Below are positions 1 through 8,203 of a stretch of DNA of 64,000 nt, piece after piece. The position numbers were made by a program, and so were the translations under genes. Numbering within the stretch: position 1 is the first letter of the stretch; each line of letters starts with the position of its first letter. Under the pieces are notes generated by a model that did no database searches, was not told where the DNA came from, and worked only from the letters and a program-made list of their open reading frames with translations. This stretch comes from a virus. The stretch spans positions 117,847 to 181,846 of the IMG/VR virus record IMGVR_UViG_3300008117_000032; one strand, written 5' to 3'.

Positions 1-1831
1 CTTGAACGTTCAATCTTTTAATTATTTTCACGTCAACATCATTAGATTGGATTTTACCTAAATTAAGTATTTCTTTACCACCTATATCATAAATAGATGC
101 ATTGACCACTGTTTGTTTTGGTAAATTTATTTCTAAGTTAATCGAACTCTCTGTTGGATTTGGAAAAAGTCTAAACGTGATTTTGTCTGTTTCTGACGGT
201 GTTACAACCATCATGGCTCTATATGTAAGGACTGTTACACTTGAATTTAGTGTTATGTTGAAGTGGTCACCATTCGAATGCGACGCATCCATTAATTTTC
301 TTACATAAACTGATGTGGCGATATCCTCACTTGGATTGACAGCGGTAAATTTTAATTTAAACGGGGTCACCGCTCCAATCAGTGCCCCCGTTTTTTGATT
401 ATTCATTCCACCGAAACGGATTATTCCTTTTTGAGGGTCGTGATTCACATATTGTAACCACGGGCCACCCAAATTGGATTGTATTTCTTCAAATTTAACC
501 TTGTTGATATCGTAAGACATTTCGAACTGTAGACCTGTGTTTTGTAATCCATTTGTTTGAATATTGAATGGAACATACATTGGTTGACCAACAACATATT
601 GATTTGGTATATCAATATTGAAATTTCCTGAGAAATTTGCAGCCATAATTTCACCACCTTGTGCATCAAACACTGGAGAAGAGTGAGTTCTATCAACGTC
701 TCCTAGTATGAAGTATTTCAAATCTAACGTAAGATTTGTCAGTCCAACAGAATCTGTAACTATTATACCTCGATTAGAGTATGAGCTCCAAGTTGACCAT
801 GTAGAGGATACTGTAACTAAACTATCATACTCACTCTTTTTGAAAACATTAATCAATTTTGTTAAATCAATTGGTCTAAGACCTGATACTGATGCGTAAA
901 TTCCATATGGGTCTCCAGCATCCAAAGTTCCTGTCAAATTCAAATCTGCTATCAAATATGAAAGAGGATGTCTTAAAAACTGTCGACCATAAACTTGATT
1001 TACATCTGTTGAAGTGAATTCATTATATGTTTTTACCGCATCTGAAATTGTAACAGCTCTATCTCTCAAAGAAGCCAAACTATCTTGTGGGAATTTCAAC
1101 TCAATCTTGTATTTCTTATTTTCATCAATATTTGTTAAAGTGTAATTACCTGTAGATGAATTAGGAACTGTAGAGGAAATTAGTTGATTTGTATTGAAAT
1201 CATAACAATTGATTGTTGGTAATAAACCTGATGAAGTCACTGAGCTAGGTAAAAAGACTTTTCCAGAGATTGTTAAGTTACCAAGAAGTTTAACTGCTAA
1301 TTTTTTATATGATAGTGTTGCTACGTTATCACCTATTGATGTCCCATCTAATTTTATCATCCTAGCCCAATTTAAGGTTATGGAATCTGAAACGTAGTTC
1401 GGACCTACGTTATTAATTTTGTATTTGTTGTGAATTATATAACCATTTGAACTTACGGAATTACCATTTGATAAAATCAAATAGTTTCTTCCGATGGTCC
1501 AATCTGCGTCAGCTGTATAGTTGTAATTCCCATTGGAGTAGGAATCGAACTTGAAGCTTTCCCATGATTTATAATCAACAACAGGTGTATTGCTATTCAC
1601 TGAAGCATCCACCGTGGTTGAAATGTGGGTAAATAGGGTTTTCTTAAACTGCCAATCGACTTGGAAACCACGGATGTCTACACCTTGTGCTGGTTTGTAA
1701 TACCATGCAACATCCAATGTGTCTCCTCTTCGCACTGTAGCGAGTTGTTGAAAATGCCCTATTTCTGGGGTTTGTGCGTAACCATTAATACCACTTATTA
1801 ATAGTAACAACCCCAAAAGGGTTTTTTTCAT
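1..1831 (-). CDS. Secreted surface protein with cohesin-like, dockerin-like and T9SS sorting domains (3' partial)
   Basis: An open frame runs from the ATG at 1831 to the window edge without a stop, giving 610 codons. It begins with a signal peptide (MKKTLLGLLLLISG, cut near YAQ). An EF-hand/dockerin-like stretch (ADLNLTGTLDAGD) lies near residues 290-310. A cohesin-like beta domain follows at about 415-505. From about residue 554 the protein shows a type A T9SS C-terminal sorting domain (FRLFPNPTESS, then YDIGGKEIL). T9SS substrates in Bacteroidota cross the outer membrane and are anchored or released there. The start is one base after the TAA of the upstream gene, so translation is probably coupled. 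That gene follows a TATTTATT box, so the pair is probably transcribed late by the phage. A host-derived gene is likely. Confidence 0.85.
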   Translation of the reverse strand, partial: MKKTLLGLLLLISGINGYAQTPEIGHFQQLATVRRGDTLDVAWYYKPAQGVDIRGFQVDWQFKKTLFTHISTTVDASVNSNTPVVDYKSWESFKFDSYSNGNYNYTADADWTIGRNYLILSNGNSVSSNGYIIHNKYKINNVGPNYVSDSITLNWARMIKLDGTSIGDNVATLSYKKLAVKLLGNLTISGKVFLPSSVTSSGLLPTINCYDFNTNQLISSTVPNSSTGNYTLTNIDENKKYKIELKFPQDSLASLRDRAVTISDAVKTYNEFTSTDVNQVYGRQFLRHPLSYLIADLNLTGTLDAGDPYGIYASVSGLRPIDLTKLINVFKKSEYDSLVTVSSTWSTWSSYSNRGIIVTDSVGLTNLTLDLKYFILGDVDRTHSSPVFDAQGGEIMAANFSGNFNIDIPNQYVVGQPMYVPFNIQTNGLQNTGLQFEMSYDINKVKFEEIQSNLGGPWLQYVNHDPQKGIIRFGGMNNQKTGALIGAVTPFKLKFTAVNPSEDIATSVYVRKLMDASHSNGDHFNITLNSSVTVLTYRAMMVVTPSETDKITFRLFPNPTESSINLEINLPKQTVVNASIYDIGGKEILNLGKIQSNDVDVKIIKRLNVQ

Positions 1832-1832
1832 T

Positions 1833-2333
1833 TTACTTGAAAAGATTTAAAATTAATGTCTCTGAGGACTTTTTTATAACATTCGAAACGGACTGCTGAT
1901 TTATTGAACCCCCTTCTGAAATTATCAGTGTAGACATAGAGATTTCCGAGGATTTTCCTGTAGATAGGTAATCGTTTAATTTTTTACCTGATTGATTATA
2001 CAATGTTCCTTTAATTCTAAGGATTGTTTCATTATCGTTTTTATGGAACACAGATATTCCCGTATTTGTTTGCATAATGTCGAAATAAACAATTTCTATC
2101 TTCAAAGAAAAGTCTGATTTATGTAATGAATCTGAGAGGGTGTAATTTAATTCTTGGAGATTTTCTAAGACTATATTTTTAACACCAAACGTCAGGTTAC
2201 GATTTTTTGCCATCGGACCTATGACAATTTTATTTTCGATTGGTAATAAAAATACCTTTTTAGGTTCTTGAATTTTGTGGTGGCCAGGGATTAGCAAAAA
2301 TGTTGCTAATATGAAAGAGAATAATAATTTCAT
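1833..2333 (-). CDS. Exported protein of unknown function, 166 aa
   Basis: The N-terminus is a clear signal sequence (MKLLFSFILATFLLIPG). The rest is beta-rich with no recognised domain; residues 30-60 and 85-135 look like alternating strands. It is the first gene of a two-gene unit with the T9SS-sorted protein and ends one base before that start codon. The promoter box lies 21 bases upstream. It probably works in the periplasm or at the outer membrane together with its partner, but this is inferred from context only. Confidence 0.75.
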   Translation of the reverse strand: MKLLFSFILATFLLIPGHHKIQEPKKVFLLPIENKIVIGPMAKNRNLTFGVKNIVLENLQELNYTLSDSLHKSDFSLKIEIVYFDIMQTNTGISVFHKNDNETILRIKGTLYNQSGKKLNDYLSTGKSSEISMSTLIISEGGSINQQSVSNVIKKSSETLILNLFK

Positions 2334-2353
2334 ATCGATAGTATCTTGGTATC

Positions 2354-2361
2354 AATAAATA
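2354..2361 (-). promoter_or_regulatory. TATTTATT late-type promoter box
   Basis: The minus strand reads TATTTATT 21 bases before the ATG at 2333. It is divergent from the box for ppk2. Confidence 0.55.
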
Positions 2362-2384
2362 CTTTCAAACTACATCTTATGGAG

Positions 2385-2392
2385 TATTTATA
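2385..2392 (+). promoter_or_regulatory. TATTTATA late-type promoter box
   Basis: TATTTATA ends 11 bases before the ATG at 2404. Confidence 0.6.
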
Positions 2393-2403
2393 ATAAACTT
2401 TAC

Positions 2404-3510
2404 ATGAAATTATTGTCAGAAATAGATAGGTTTAAATCTTTGATGGGTGTTGTAAATGAAGAAAATTCATTGGAGGGAGCAAAGATGAATGTGAACCTGA
2501 AATCATTCGTGGAGACACTCCAATTTTTGAAATTATTTAGCCCGAAAGTTGTAAGAATGTTAATTGATATATCAAAATTTGCGACCAAACAAATTATTGA
2601 TTTTGATATGATGAATCGTGGACTAAGAAAAGTTTTGTTGAAAAAAGGGGACAAGAAAAAAAATGTTGAGGACTACCTCGGTAAAATAATCTCATCTCTC
2701 AGATACAGAGATAGAAGTGGATATGGCATAGAACCTGAAAGTGAAGACTATGAGTTCGAAATTGAAGAGCCTTCAATTATACCAAAAAAGGTTTTCAGGA
2801 AGGAGCTTTATGAATTACAAGTTGAATTATTGAAACTACAGGAATGGTTGAAACACACAGGAAAGACAGTGATTATAGTTTTCGAAGGTAGAGATTCCGC
2901 AGGTAAAGGTGCAACAATCAAAAAATTTGTCGAAAATTTAAATCCAAGATACTATAATGTAATTGCTTTAGGAGTTCCGACACCTGAAGATAGAAAGGAT
3001 TGGTGGAATCGTTACAGAAAACAAATCAGACCAGGAATGATTAACTTGTTTGACAGAAGTTGGTATAATAGAGGATTAATAGAACCTGTTATGGGATATG
3101 GAAACCCTGAAGAGTATGAAGATTTTATGGAGAATGTAGCCGATTTTGAGAATGATTTGGTAAAAGACGGAGATTATTTATTCAAACTTTGGTTTTCAAT
3201 CGACAAAGACACTCAAGCAAGAAGATTCAAAATGAGACAACAATCTCCTCTCAAATATTGGAAATACTCACCTAACGACTCAAAAATGCAAGACTTGTGG
3301 GATAGATTCACAGAGTTCAAAGAAAAATTGTTCGATAAAACATCCACACTTAATCACCCTTGGGTTATAATTGATGCTGAAGACAAAAGAGTGTCTGGAT
3401 TAAATGCCATTAGATATGTTCTACAAAACATACCATACGAAGGGAAAAATGAAAAAGTTCTTGATAAAGAATTTCCTGAAGTGTTGGCAGTTCTAAAACC
3501 AAATTCTTAA
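2404..3510 (+). CDS. ppk2: Polyphosphate kinase 2 (PPK2) with N-terminal extension
   Basis: PPK2 enzymes move phosphate between polyphosphate and nucleotides. The catalytic domain covers about residues 130-345. It has a Walker A loop EGRDSAGKGAT (161-171), the PPK2 signature LFDRSWYNR (215-223) and an Arg/Lys-rich lid near 270-290. About 120 residues precede the domain, longer than in compact PPK2 enzymes, and begin MKLLSEIDRFKSLMG. That resembles the short leaders on other proteins in this window and may be a capsid-targeting segment. The next gene starts 2 bases after the stop, so they form one operon. A role in raising or recycling NTP pools is inferred. Confidence 0.92.
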   Translation: MKLLSEIDRFKSLMGVVNEENSLEGAKMNVNLKSFVETLQFLKLFSPKVVRMLIDISKFATKQIIDFDMMNRGLRKVLLKKGDKKKNVEDYLGKIISSLRYRDRSGYGIEPESEDYEFEIEEPSIIPKKVFRKELYELQVELLKLQEWLKHTGKTVIIVFEGRDSAGKGATIKKFVENLNPRYYNVIALGVPTPEDRKDWWNRYRKQIRPGMINLFDRSWYNRGLIEPVMGYGNPEEYEDFMENVADFENDLVKDGDYLFKLWFSIDKDTQARRFKMRQQSPLKYWKYSPNDSKMQDLWDRFTEFKEKLFDKTSTLNHPWVIIDAEDKRVSGLNAIRYVLQNIPYEGKNEKVLDKEFPEVLAVLKPNS

Positions 3511-3512
3511 TT

Positions 3513-4130
3513 ATGAAAAACCTAAGAAAAATAATTTCTGAAACATTGAATGCAGAATTAGAAAAAACACTAATCCTAAGGGAAGAAGTTAAAATTTCAG
3601 AAGCACTAAAATATCATATAGAAAATAAATTATCCCTTACCAACAATATTTTTAGAGTTTATTCGGAGGGATATTTTGATTTGGTAAATGAAGTGAGAAA
3701 TTTATGGAAACAAGGTAAGATTAGATTAAATGAAGAAGATACTATGATGGTTGAATCTGATTTGGGTAAGAGAGTTCAGATTGGTGAACAGATTGTTTAT
3801 TTAGATGCCCCATTTGAGTTAGATGATGAGGAAGTTTTGGGAGAGGCTAAACATAGAGGAAAAAACGTTAAATTAGGTAAACCATTCCGAACACCAGGTG
3901 GACCAAAGAAGTTTGCAGTATATGTAAAATCTAAAGGTGGTGGAGTAAAAAAGGTTACTTTTGGTGACCCTAATTTGAAAGTTAGAAATAGAAATAAAGG
4001 GGCGGCTAAATCTTTTAGAGCCAGACACAGATGTGACCAAAAGAAAGATAGAACTACAGCAGGATATTGGTCCTGTAATGTGGGGAGATATGCTAAACAA
4101 CTCGGACTTTCATCTTCAAACTCATGGTAA
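3513..4130 (+). CDS. DUF5872-like protein with leader segment, 205 aa
   Basis: The C-terminal half (about 112-200) carries the pattern I associate with DUF5872: HRGKNVKLGKPFRTPGGPKK, then FGDPNLKVR, then SFRARHRCDQKK ending near YWSC. It is basic, with three Cys, and may bind nucleic acid. The N-terminus (MKNLRKIISETLNAELEK) has the amphipathic helix plus xxE pattern seen on other probable virion proteins. It follows ppk2 by 2 bases and its last codons overlap the next start. Confidence 0.72.
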   Translation: MKNLRKIISETLNAELEKTLILREEVKISEALKYHIENKLSLTNNIFRVYSEGYFDLVNEVRNLWKQGKIRLNEEDTMMVESDLGKRVQIGEQIVYLDAPFELDDEEVLGEAKHRGKNVKLGKPFRTPGGPKKFAVYVKSKGGGVKKVTFGDPNLKVRNRNKGAAKSFRARHRCDQKKDRTTAGYWSCNVGRYAKQLGLSSSNSW

Positions 4131-4420
4131 TTAAGTCAGAGGAAATAACAAATTTTCCATTTGAACAAGAATTTATCGATGGTAAAATTCGAAGGGTTTT
4201 CAATATTGATGTTGATTCAGAAGAACTAAAATGGCATCAAGACCTTAAGGATAGAAAAGTTACTGTTGTTGAAGGAGGTGGATGGGAATTTCAAATTGAA
4301 GATTGTTTGCCAACTAAGTTAGAGGATGCCAAACAATTTTACATCCCTAAATTAGTTTGGCATAGAGTTATAAAAGGTAACAGACCTTTAGTGGTGGAAA
4401 TAGAAGAAATTGAATCATGA
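4124..4420 (+). CDS. Small cupin-like protein, 98 aa
   Basis: The order of elements fits a single-domain cupin fold: KWHQDLKDRKVTVVEG, GGWEFQIED, then FYIPKLVWHRVIKG followed by VVEIEE. The two His (in WHQD and WHRV) would sit where cupins bind metal. It overlaps the upstream gene by 7 bases and the downstream gene by 4 (ATGA), so the three are translationally linked. The substrate is unknown. Confidence 0.6.
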   Translation: MVIKSEEITNFPFEQEFIDGKIRRVFNIDVDSEELKWHQDLKDRKVTVVEGGGWEFQIEDCLPTKLEDAKQFYIPKLVWHRVIKGNRPLVVEIEEIES

Positions 4421-4992
4421 AATTACAATCCGATTTGATACCCCATGAAAAGTTTCACAAAGGATTTTGGTTAAAAACAGAACAATGTCCTTGGTTTTTT
4501 TTCTATGAGGCACCAAGAGAATACAAAATACCGAAAAACAAAAACTTTTATTCCACGTTGGACGATGATTTAAAAAATCTTGTCATTCATCTACATTCGA
4601 AAAATATTCCGACAACTCCATCGTGTTCAGGACACATCAAAGATGACAACCACTACAGTGATGTTTACGACAAATTAGCTAAAACCTCTAAAGAAATCAG
4701 GGGAAGTGGTGTAGAATTGATGAATCCTGAAACAAATAAGAAATTCTTCTATCATAACCCGACTTACAAACTCCCTTTGAAGAAAAATGATTTTTTAGAA
4801 GAATTAAGAAAATACCAAAGAAAAGGGGTGTTAGGTTTTGTTGATAACCAAAATTTATATCACAAGTTAAAACATGAAATACCGGTTGACAGGTATGATG
4901 ATGTCACACTGATAATGACTGAAGGTAAAACCCAAAATCAAATCTCGAGAAACTGGAAAAATATAGAAAAAATTATTAAGGGACTAAATTAA
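4417..4992 (+). CDS. Conserved-looking protein of unknown function, 191 aa
   Basis: This is an Asp/Lys-rich soluble protein with no recognised domain. The segment NIPTTPSCSGHI (about 64-75) faintly resembles the SCSG motif of TYW3-like tRNA-modifying proteins, but nothing else supports that. It is the last gene of the ppk2 unit and converges by 9 bases on the flavodoxin-like gene. Confidence 0.7.
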   Translation: MKLQSDLIPHEKFHKGFWLKTEQCPWFFFYEAPREYKIPKNKNFYSTLDDDLKNLVIHLHSKNIPTTPSCSGHIKDDNHYSDVYDKLAKTSKEIRGSGVELMNPETNKKFFYHNPTYKLPLKKNDFLEELRKYQRKGVLGFVDNQNLYHKLKHEIPVDRYDDVTLIMTEGKTQNQISRNWKNIEKIIKGLN

Positions 4993-5751
4993 ATCTCTTA
5001 TATCGAATTTTTCAACAAACTTAGGGAAAGCCTCCTTATAAGATGTTTGTGTCTCATCCGAAATCTTGTTCGTAAATTGCCAATTCCAATAGAAAGTGTC
5101 GTTCGGTCTGAATCCGTAATAGAAGTGAACTCTTTTTTGAGTGTCGACAACATCAATACCTTTCCAGTTTTGACCAACACATATGAAACCGCTCTGAATA
5201 TCTTTTATTATATTTGATTCTCCTAATGTTGTATGTCTATTTTCTAACCAAGTCAATCTCTCAATAAGTTTTTGATAAAACATATTTGCCTGACCCCACC
5301 TCACAGATGAGAAAAATATTACAGCATCAGATTCAAGGAGTTCTTTAGATATTTTCCAAAGTTCATCGTCTTTGTTATTCAAACTAGCCCAACATCTGTG
5401 CTCTCCTGAAGGATTTTTTGTTTTGTCGTTCAATTTGGCTTTCTTAAGTCCACATGAGTTTCCCTCGGCTCTCGAAACATTCCCTTCACAGGGATAAATT
5501 TTCAATTCAGGAACATCAATCAAAACAGACTTTTCACCCAAGTATTCATCAATCACCATTGCTAAGATTGTAGATTTGGGTATATCCATTTTATTTAAAT
5601 CCCAATTATAACGATTCGAACAAGGTAATAGTAGAACTTTATCCAATTTTGAAAGTTCATCGATTGTTTTTTCCAACGCTTTTAAATTACCAAGCGAACC
5701 ATTTTTTTCACTTACGTTGTATTTGTCCAATATTTCGTTGAGTAATGACAT
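4984..5751 (-). CDS. Flavodoxin-fold NAD(P)H-dependent FMN reductase-like protein, 255 aa
   Basis: The middle of the protein has the order of a flavodoxin-fold reductase: a first strand and loop (KVLLLPCSNRYN, 38-49), a core strand with SDAVIFFSSVRWGQAN (about 139-154), and then QKLIERLTWLENR. Several Cys lie between 88 and 118 (YPCEGN, NSCGLKK, HRCWAS), which is unusual and may bind metal. The N-terminus MSLLNEILDKYNV resembles the leader segments. A TATTTATA box lies 5 bases upstream. A flavin-dependent redox role is inferred. Confidence 0.7.
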   Translation of the reverse strand: MSLLNEILDKYNVSEKNGSLGNLKALEKTIDELSKLDKVLLLPCSNRYNWDLNKMDIPKSTILAMVIDEYLGEKSVLIDVPELKIYPCEGNVSRAEGNSCGLKKAKLNDKTKNPSGEHRCWASLNNKDDELWKISKELLESDAVIFFSSVRWGQANMFYQKLIERLTWLENRHTTLGESNIIKDIQSGFICVGQNWKGIDVVDTQKRVHFYYGFRPNDTFYWNWQFTNKISDETQTSYKEAFPKFVEKFDIRDLI

Positions 5752-5755
5752 ATGT

Positions 5756-5763
5756 TATAAATA
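5756..5763 (-). promoter_or_regulatory. TATTTATA late-type promoter box
   Basis: TATTTATA on the minus strand, 5 bases from the ATG at 5751; one of the shortest spacings. Confidence 0.5.
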
Positions 5764-5778
5764 CCATGAATGGAGTAT

Positions 5779-5802
5779 TAAAAAACCCACAGTTATGTGG
5801 GT
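5779..5802 (-). terminator. Intrinsic terminator after the WCT-motif gene
   Basis: A 7-bp stem ACCCACA/TGTGGGT with a 4-base loop is followed on the minus strand by six T. Confidence 0.75.
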
Positions 5803-5809
5803 CTTAATT

Positions 5810-6799
5810 TTAAGCTATTCCAATTTCATTAGGGATTATCATTTGTTCATATTCCCGAGCGGCTTCTCGTAATCTTGCCATAACCATTACATCCGTTTCC
5901 TGTGAAATTAATCTTTCAAGTCTTGGAACATCTTCAACGTAAGCTGGTTCAGGTTCCTCAATTGAAATTGGCATTACTTTGGCATATTCATCAATACATT
6001 CTTTGTGAACTTGCTCTTGGATTTCATCTGAAGATAGATTCTTATTACTCATATCGGATGAAAATATTTTCCTAACATGAGAAAACATATAATCATCGAT
6101 TTCTAAATCTAAGTAATCAACACGATTGTCTGCGGCATTCCAAAAACTCATTTCTTTATTTTGTAAATCTCTATATCCTGCAAACTTATATCCCGTTTTT
6201 TTGTTGATAAAATAAACAAGAATACCTTGTCTCCAATACTTTTCAAAATAATTTTTTTCTTTTTGATAAGTTGTGCACCATCTTGTCCCTGCACCATATT
6301 TTGTTGATGATGAGAATGTTAATGGCCTCACACATACCCAAATATTATCCTCATATTCGGATATGACCTGACCCTCGAGTTCTTTATTCCATTCTTTAAT
6401 AGAAGCCAAGGTAATAGCACCCCTCAATTCATCAATTGTGGAATAAGATGTTACATCGTTATTTTCAATCTGATTTTTATCCATGTAATGAATGAATTCT
6501 TTCATGGTGAAAAAATAATCTTGAGAAAAAAATTCACTCAAAGTATGAAAAACGTATAGTTCATTGTCCGACAAATTGTTGGTCGAAATTCCTTTATTAA
6601 TTAAAGAAATTTCAGCCTCAAGTTTAATTTCTGAAAAATTTTCACTAAATTCTTTTTTCATATTGAACCTTTTCCCGAAAATTTTACAAAGGAGGGGTAG
6701 GTATTTGTATGACTTTGACGAGTCCAATTTAATTAAGACATCGAATAAACTAACGTTGAGTTCAGGGTATTGTTTTTTTAATTCATCTAATCGAGACAT
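5810..6799 (-). CDS. WCT-motif phage protein, copy 1 (329 aa)
   Basis: The central domain shows VCVRPLTFSSSTKYGAGT, then RWCTTYQKEKNYFEKYW, then ILVYFINKKTGYKFA. The same order occurs in the protein at 37808-39289, so the two share a domain. I know such motifs from phage proteins without an assigned activity; the invariant Cys and aromatic residues suggest an active or ligand site. I chose the ATG at 6799 (MSRLDELKKQYPEL); an in-frame TTG at 6844 would add 15 residues. The C-terminal 80 residues are helical and acidic. Confidence 0.75.
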   Translation of the reverse strand: MSRLDELKKQYPELNVSLFDVLIKLDSSKSYKYLPLLCKIFGKRFNMKKEFSENFSEIKLEAEISLINKGISTNNLSDNELYVFHTLSEFFSQDYFFTMKEFIHYMDKNQIENNDVTSYSTIDELRGAITLASIKEWNKELEGQVISEYEDNIWVCVRPLTFSSSTKYGAGTRWCTTYQKEKNYFEKYWRQGILVYFINKKTGYKFAGYRDLQNKEMSFWNAADNRVDYLDLEIDDYMFSHVRKIFSSDMSNKNLSSDEIQEQVHKECIDEYAKVMPISIEEPEPAYVEDVPRLERLISQETDVMVMARLREAAREYEQMIIPNEIGIA

Positions 6800-6849
6800 G
6801 ACTTCTTTTTTGTAAAAATTATGAAAAATAAAACTTGATGTCAAATGAA

Positions 6850-7422
6850 TTATTCAAACCAGCAGATAAACGCTTTTCTCACCCCATTTGTGGTTGGCAT
6901 AACACCATGAACAAATTTCTCATCGCAACCAAATCCAAGAATTTTATTTTTTTCAGGTTTAACTAAAATGTCTAAAACAGGGAAATGAGTTTCACCACCA
7001 TCAAAACCTTCGTTCAGATATAAGACAGTAGTGTATTTTCTATTCGGAACATAATTCGGTATCCAATTTCCTTGATAGTTTGAATATGTGTTATTTTCTT
7101 TGGATGGAAGACCCATGACTCTATTTTCAGGGATTTCTGGCCAAACTGAATCTGCGTGATAATCGAAACCTCTTGTTTGATTCGCAAATCCACAGTAATG
7201 TAATTTTAAATTTGTGCCATATGAATTTCTTACAAAAAAAAGATTTCTGTTGAAGATTCTCAAAAAAAGTGGAGAGTTGAAAATATCATCATCTTTAGAA
7301 ATTTCATACCATTCATAAAAATTTTCCTCAGTGGAAAAAGATTTGTTGGTTTTTTCATTAAGAAAGGAAAACAGGAAGTTATTTTCTGTTTCATCGATAA
7401 AATTATTTTTTATATGAACCAT
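6850..7422 (-). CDS. 2-oxoglutarate/Fe(II) oxygenase, prolyl-hydroxylase type, 190 aa
   Basis: The double-stranded beta-helix core is visible: FDYHAD (HxD metal ligands), TTVLYLNEGFDGGETHF, a distal FVHGV (second His ligand) and GVRKAF with the Arg that binds 2-oxoglutarate. Length is normal for the family. The start is the ATG at 7422 (MVHIKNNF); an upstream extension would run into the tRNA-like RNA. The hydroxylated substrate is unknown. It is one of three such oxygenase-like genes in the window. Confidence 0.85.
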   Translation of the reverse strand: MVHIKNNFIDETENNFLFSFLNEKTNKSFSTEENFYEWYEISKDDDIFNSPLFLRIFNRNLFFVRNSYGTNLKLHYCGFANQTRGFDYHADSVWPEIPENRVMGLPSKENNTYSNYQGNWIPNYVPNRKYTTVLYLNEGFDGGETHFPVLDILVKPEKNKILGFGCDEKFVHGVMPTTNGVRKAFICWFE

Positions 7423-7424
7423 TG

Positions 7425-7582
7425 CTGTAAGGGAAGGATTCGAACCTTCATGCTGTGATTCGGTGGTGGACACATTTAGCGCGCTTTGTGGTCAACCCAT
7501 ATCCAACACCTATCTCAAATTCAGCGCCCCCGAGACGAGGGGGTGTGTATGCCAAGTCCGCGGGACGTTTCACCACCTTACA
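7425..7582 (-). ncRNA. tRNA-like RNA with oversized D-loop and variable region
   Basis: The ends form a 7-bp acceptor stem (TGTAAGG at 7582-7576 with CCTTACA at 7432-7426) and a canonical T-arm GAAGG-TTCGAAT-CCTTC. A 3-bp D-stem GTG/CAC closes a loop of more than 20 nt holding its own GTCC-CGC-GGAC hairpin. A CCCCC/GGGGG stem carries a 7-nt loop TCGTCTC with C instead of the near-universal U at position 33. About 78 nt then replace the variable arm and include GGTGTTGGA pairing with TCCACCACC. It lies 5 bases from tRNA-Ser. It may be a decayed tRNA, a tRNA with an insert, or a tRNA-mimicking RNA. Confidence 0.55.
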
Positions 7583-7587
7583 AAGTG

Positions 7588-7675
7588 CGGAAAGAGTAGG
7601 ATTCGAACCCACGGAACAGTTCCCCGTTCTCCTGATTTCAAGTCAGGTGCAATCGACCAGCTCTGCCATCTTTCC
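7588..7675 (-). tRNA. tRNA-Ser(UGA)
   Basis: 88 nt. The anticodon arm CCTGA-CTTGAAA-TCAGG gives UGA. It has the long class II variable arm of tRNA-Ser, a T-loop TTCGAAT and discriminator G. CCA is not encoded. It is the only standard tRNA outside the main array. Confidence 0.95.
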
Positions 7676-7734
7676 ATTTAATTTTTTTTACCCCTACGAT
7701 TTTTATATGTAGTAGTTAGGAAAACTAATACATT

Positions 7735-7764
7735 TTGTTATGTTCTACAAAGATATTATATTTG
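7735..7764 (+). promoter_or_regulatory. Bacteroidota-type promoter
   Basis: TTG (7735-7737), 19 bp, then TATATTTG (7757-7764). The expected start point nearly coincides with the ATG at 7769, so the message may be leaderless. Confidence 0.7.
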
Positions 7765-7768
7765 TTGT

Positions 7769-8203
7769 ATGAAAACAATAATTACTTCTATATTTTTATT
7801 TATCACGATTCTATGTAAAGGACAAACGAGTGATGTTATGTATGTTCCCGACCAAAAAACATTGGTTGTGACCTATCACAATAATTTCAACGGAGTCGGA
7901 TTCTATGTTGGTGGTTATCTTGTTGCGACCTTCCCCGCACCATACATATATACAACCCCAATGTCTCGAATTAATCGTGTGGGTCTAAGTTTAACAAATC
8001 ATCAGATATCAATTATGGGTGGTATTTTCGGTGAATCTTATTACGATAGTGTATCAATCAAACCTGATATTTGGCTCAAAATTCACCCCATAAGAATCCT
8101 TACCAAGACCAATAAAGGAATTGACTTGTCTTTGGGTGTTAATTACATGAAAGGTGTGAGATATGGTGTTGGTTTATCAATCCCTTTCCGTGGTATTTAT
8201 TAA
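7769..8203 (+). CDS. Exported, possibly beta-barrel protein, 144 aa
   Basis: A signal peptide (MKTIITSIFLFITILCKGQ) precedes a Gly- and aromatic-rich beta pattern that ends in YGVGLSIPFRGIY, like the closing strand of a small outer-membrane barrel. No family is recognised. A host-type promoter directly precedes the start. The stop overlaps the next start (TAATG), coupling it to a putative metalloprotease gene. Confidence 0.75.
   Translation: MKTIITSIFLFITILCKGQTSDVMYVPDQKTLVVTYHNNFNGVGFYVGGYLVATFPAPYIYTTPMSRINRVGLSLTNHQISIMGGIFGESYYDSVSIKPDIWLKIHPIRILTKTNKGIDLSLGVNYMKGVRYGVGLSIPFRGIY

Noticed and set aside
102-1397. Plus-strand and other small frames at 102-308, 445-696, 708-899 and 1209-1397
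   Set aside because: They lie over the continuous minus-strand T9SS-protein frame (1-1831) and have no promoter or motif.
7455-7712. Plus-strand frames across 7455-7712
   Set aside because: They overlap tRNA-Ser(UGA) and the tRNA-like RNA on the other strand.
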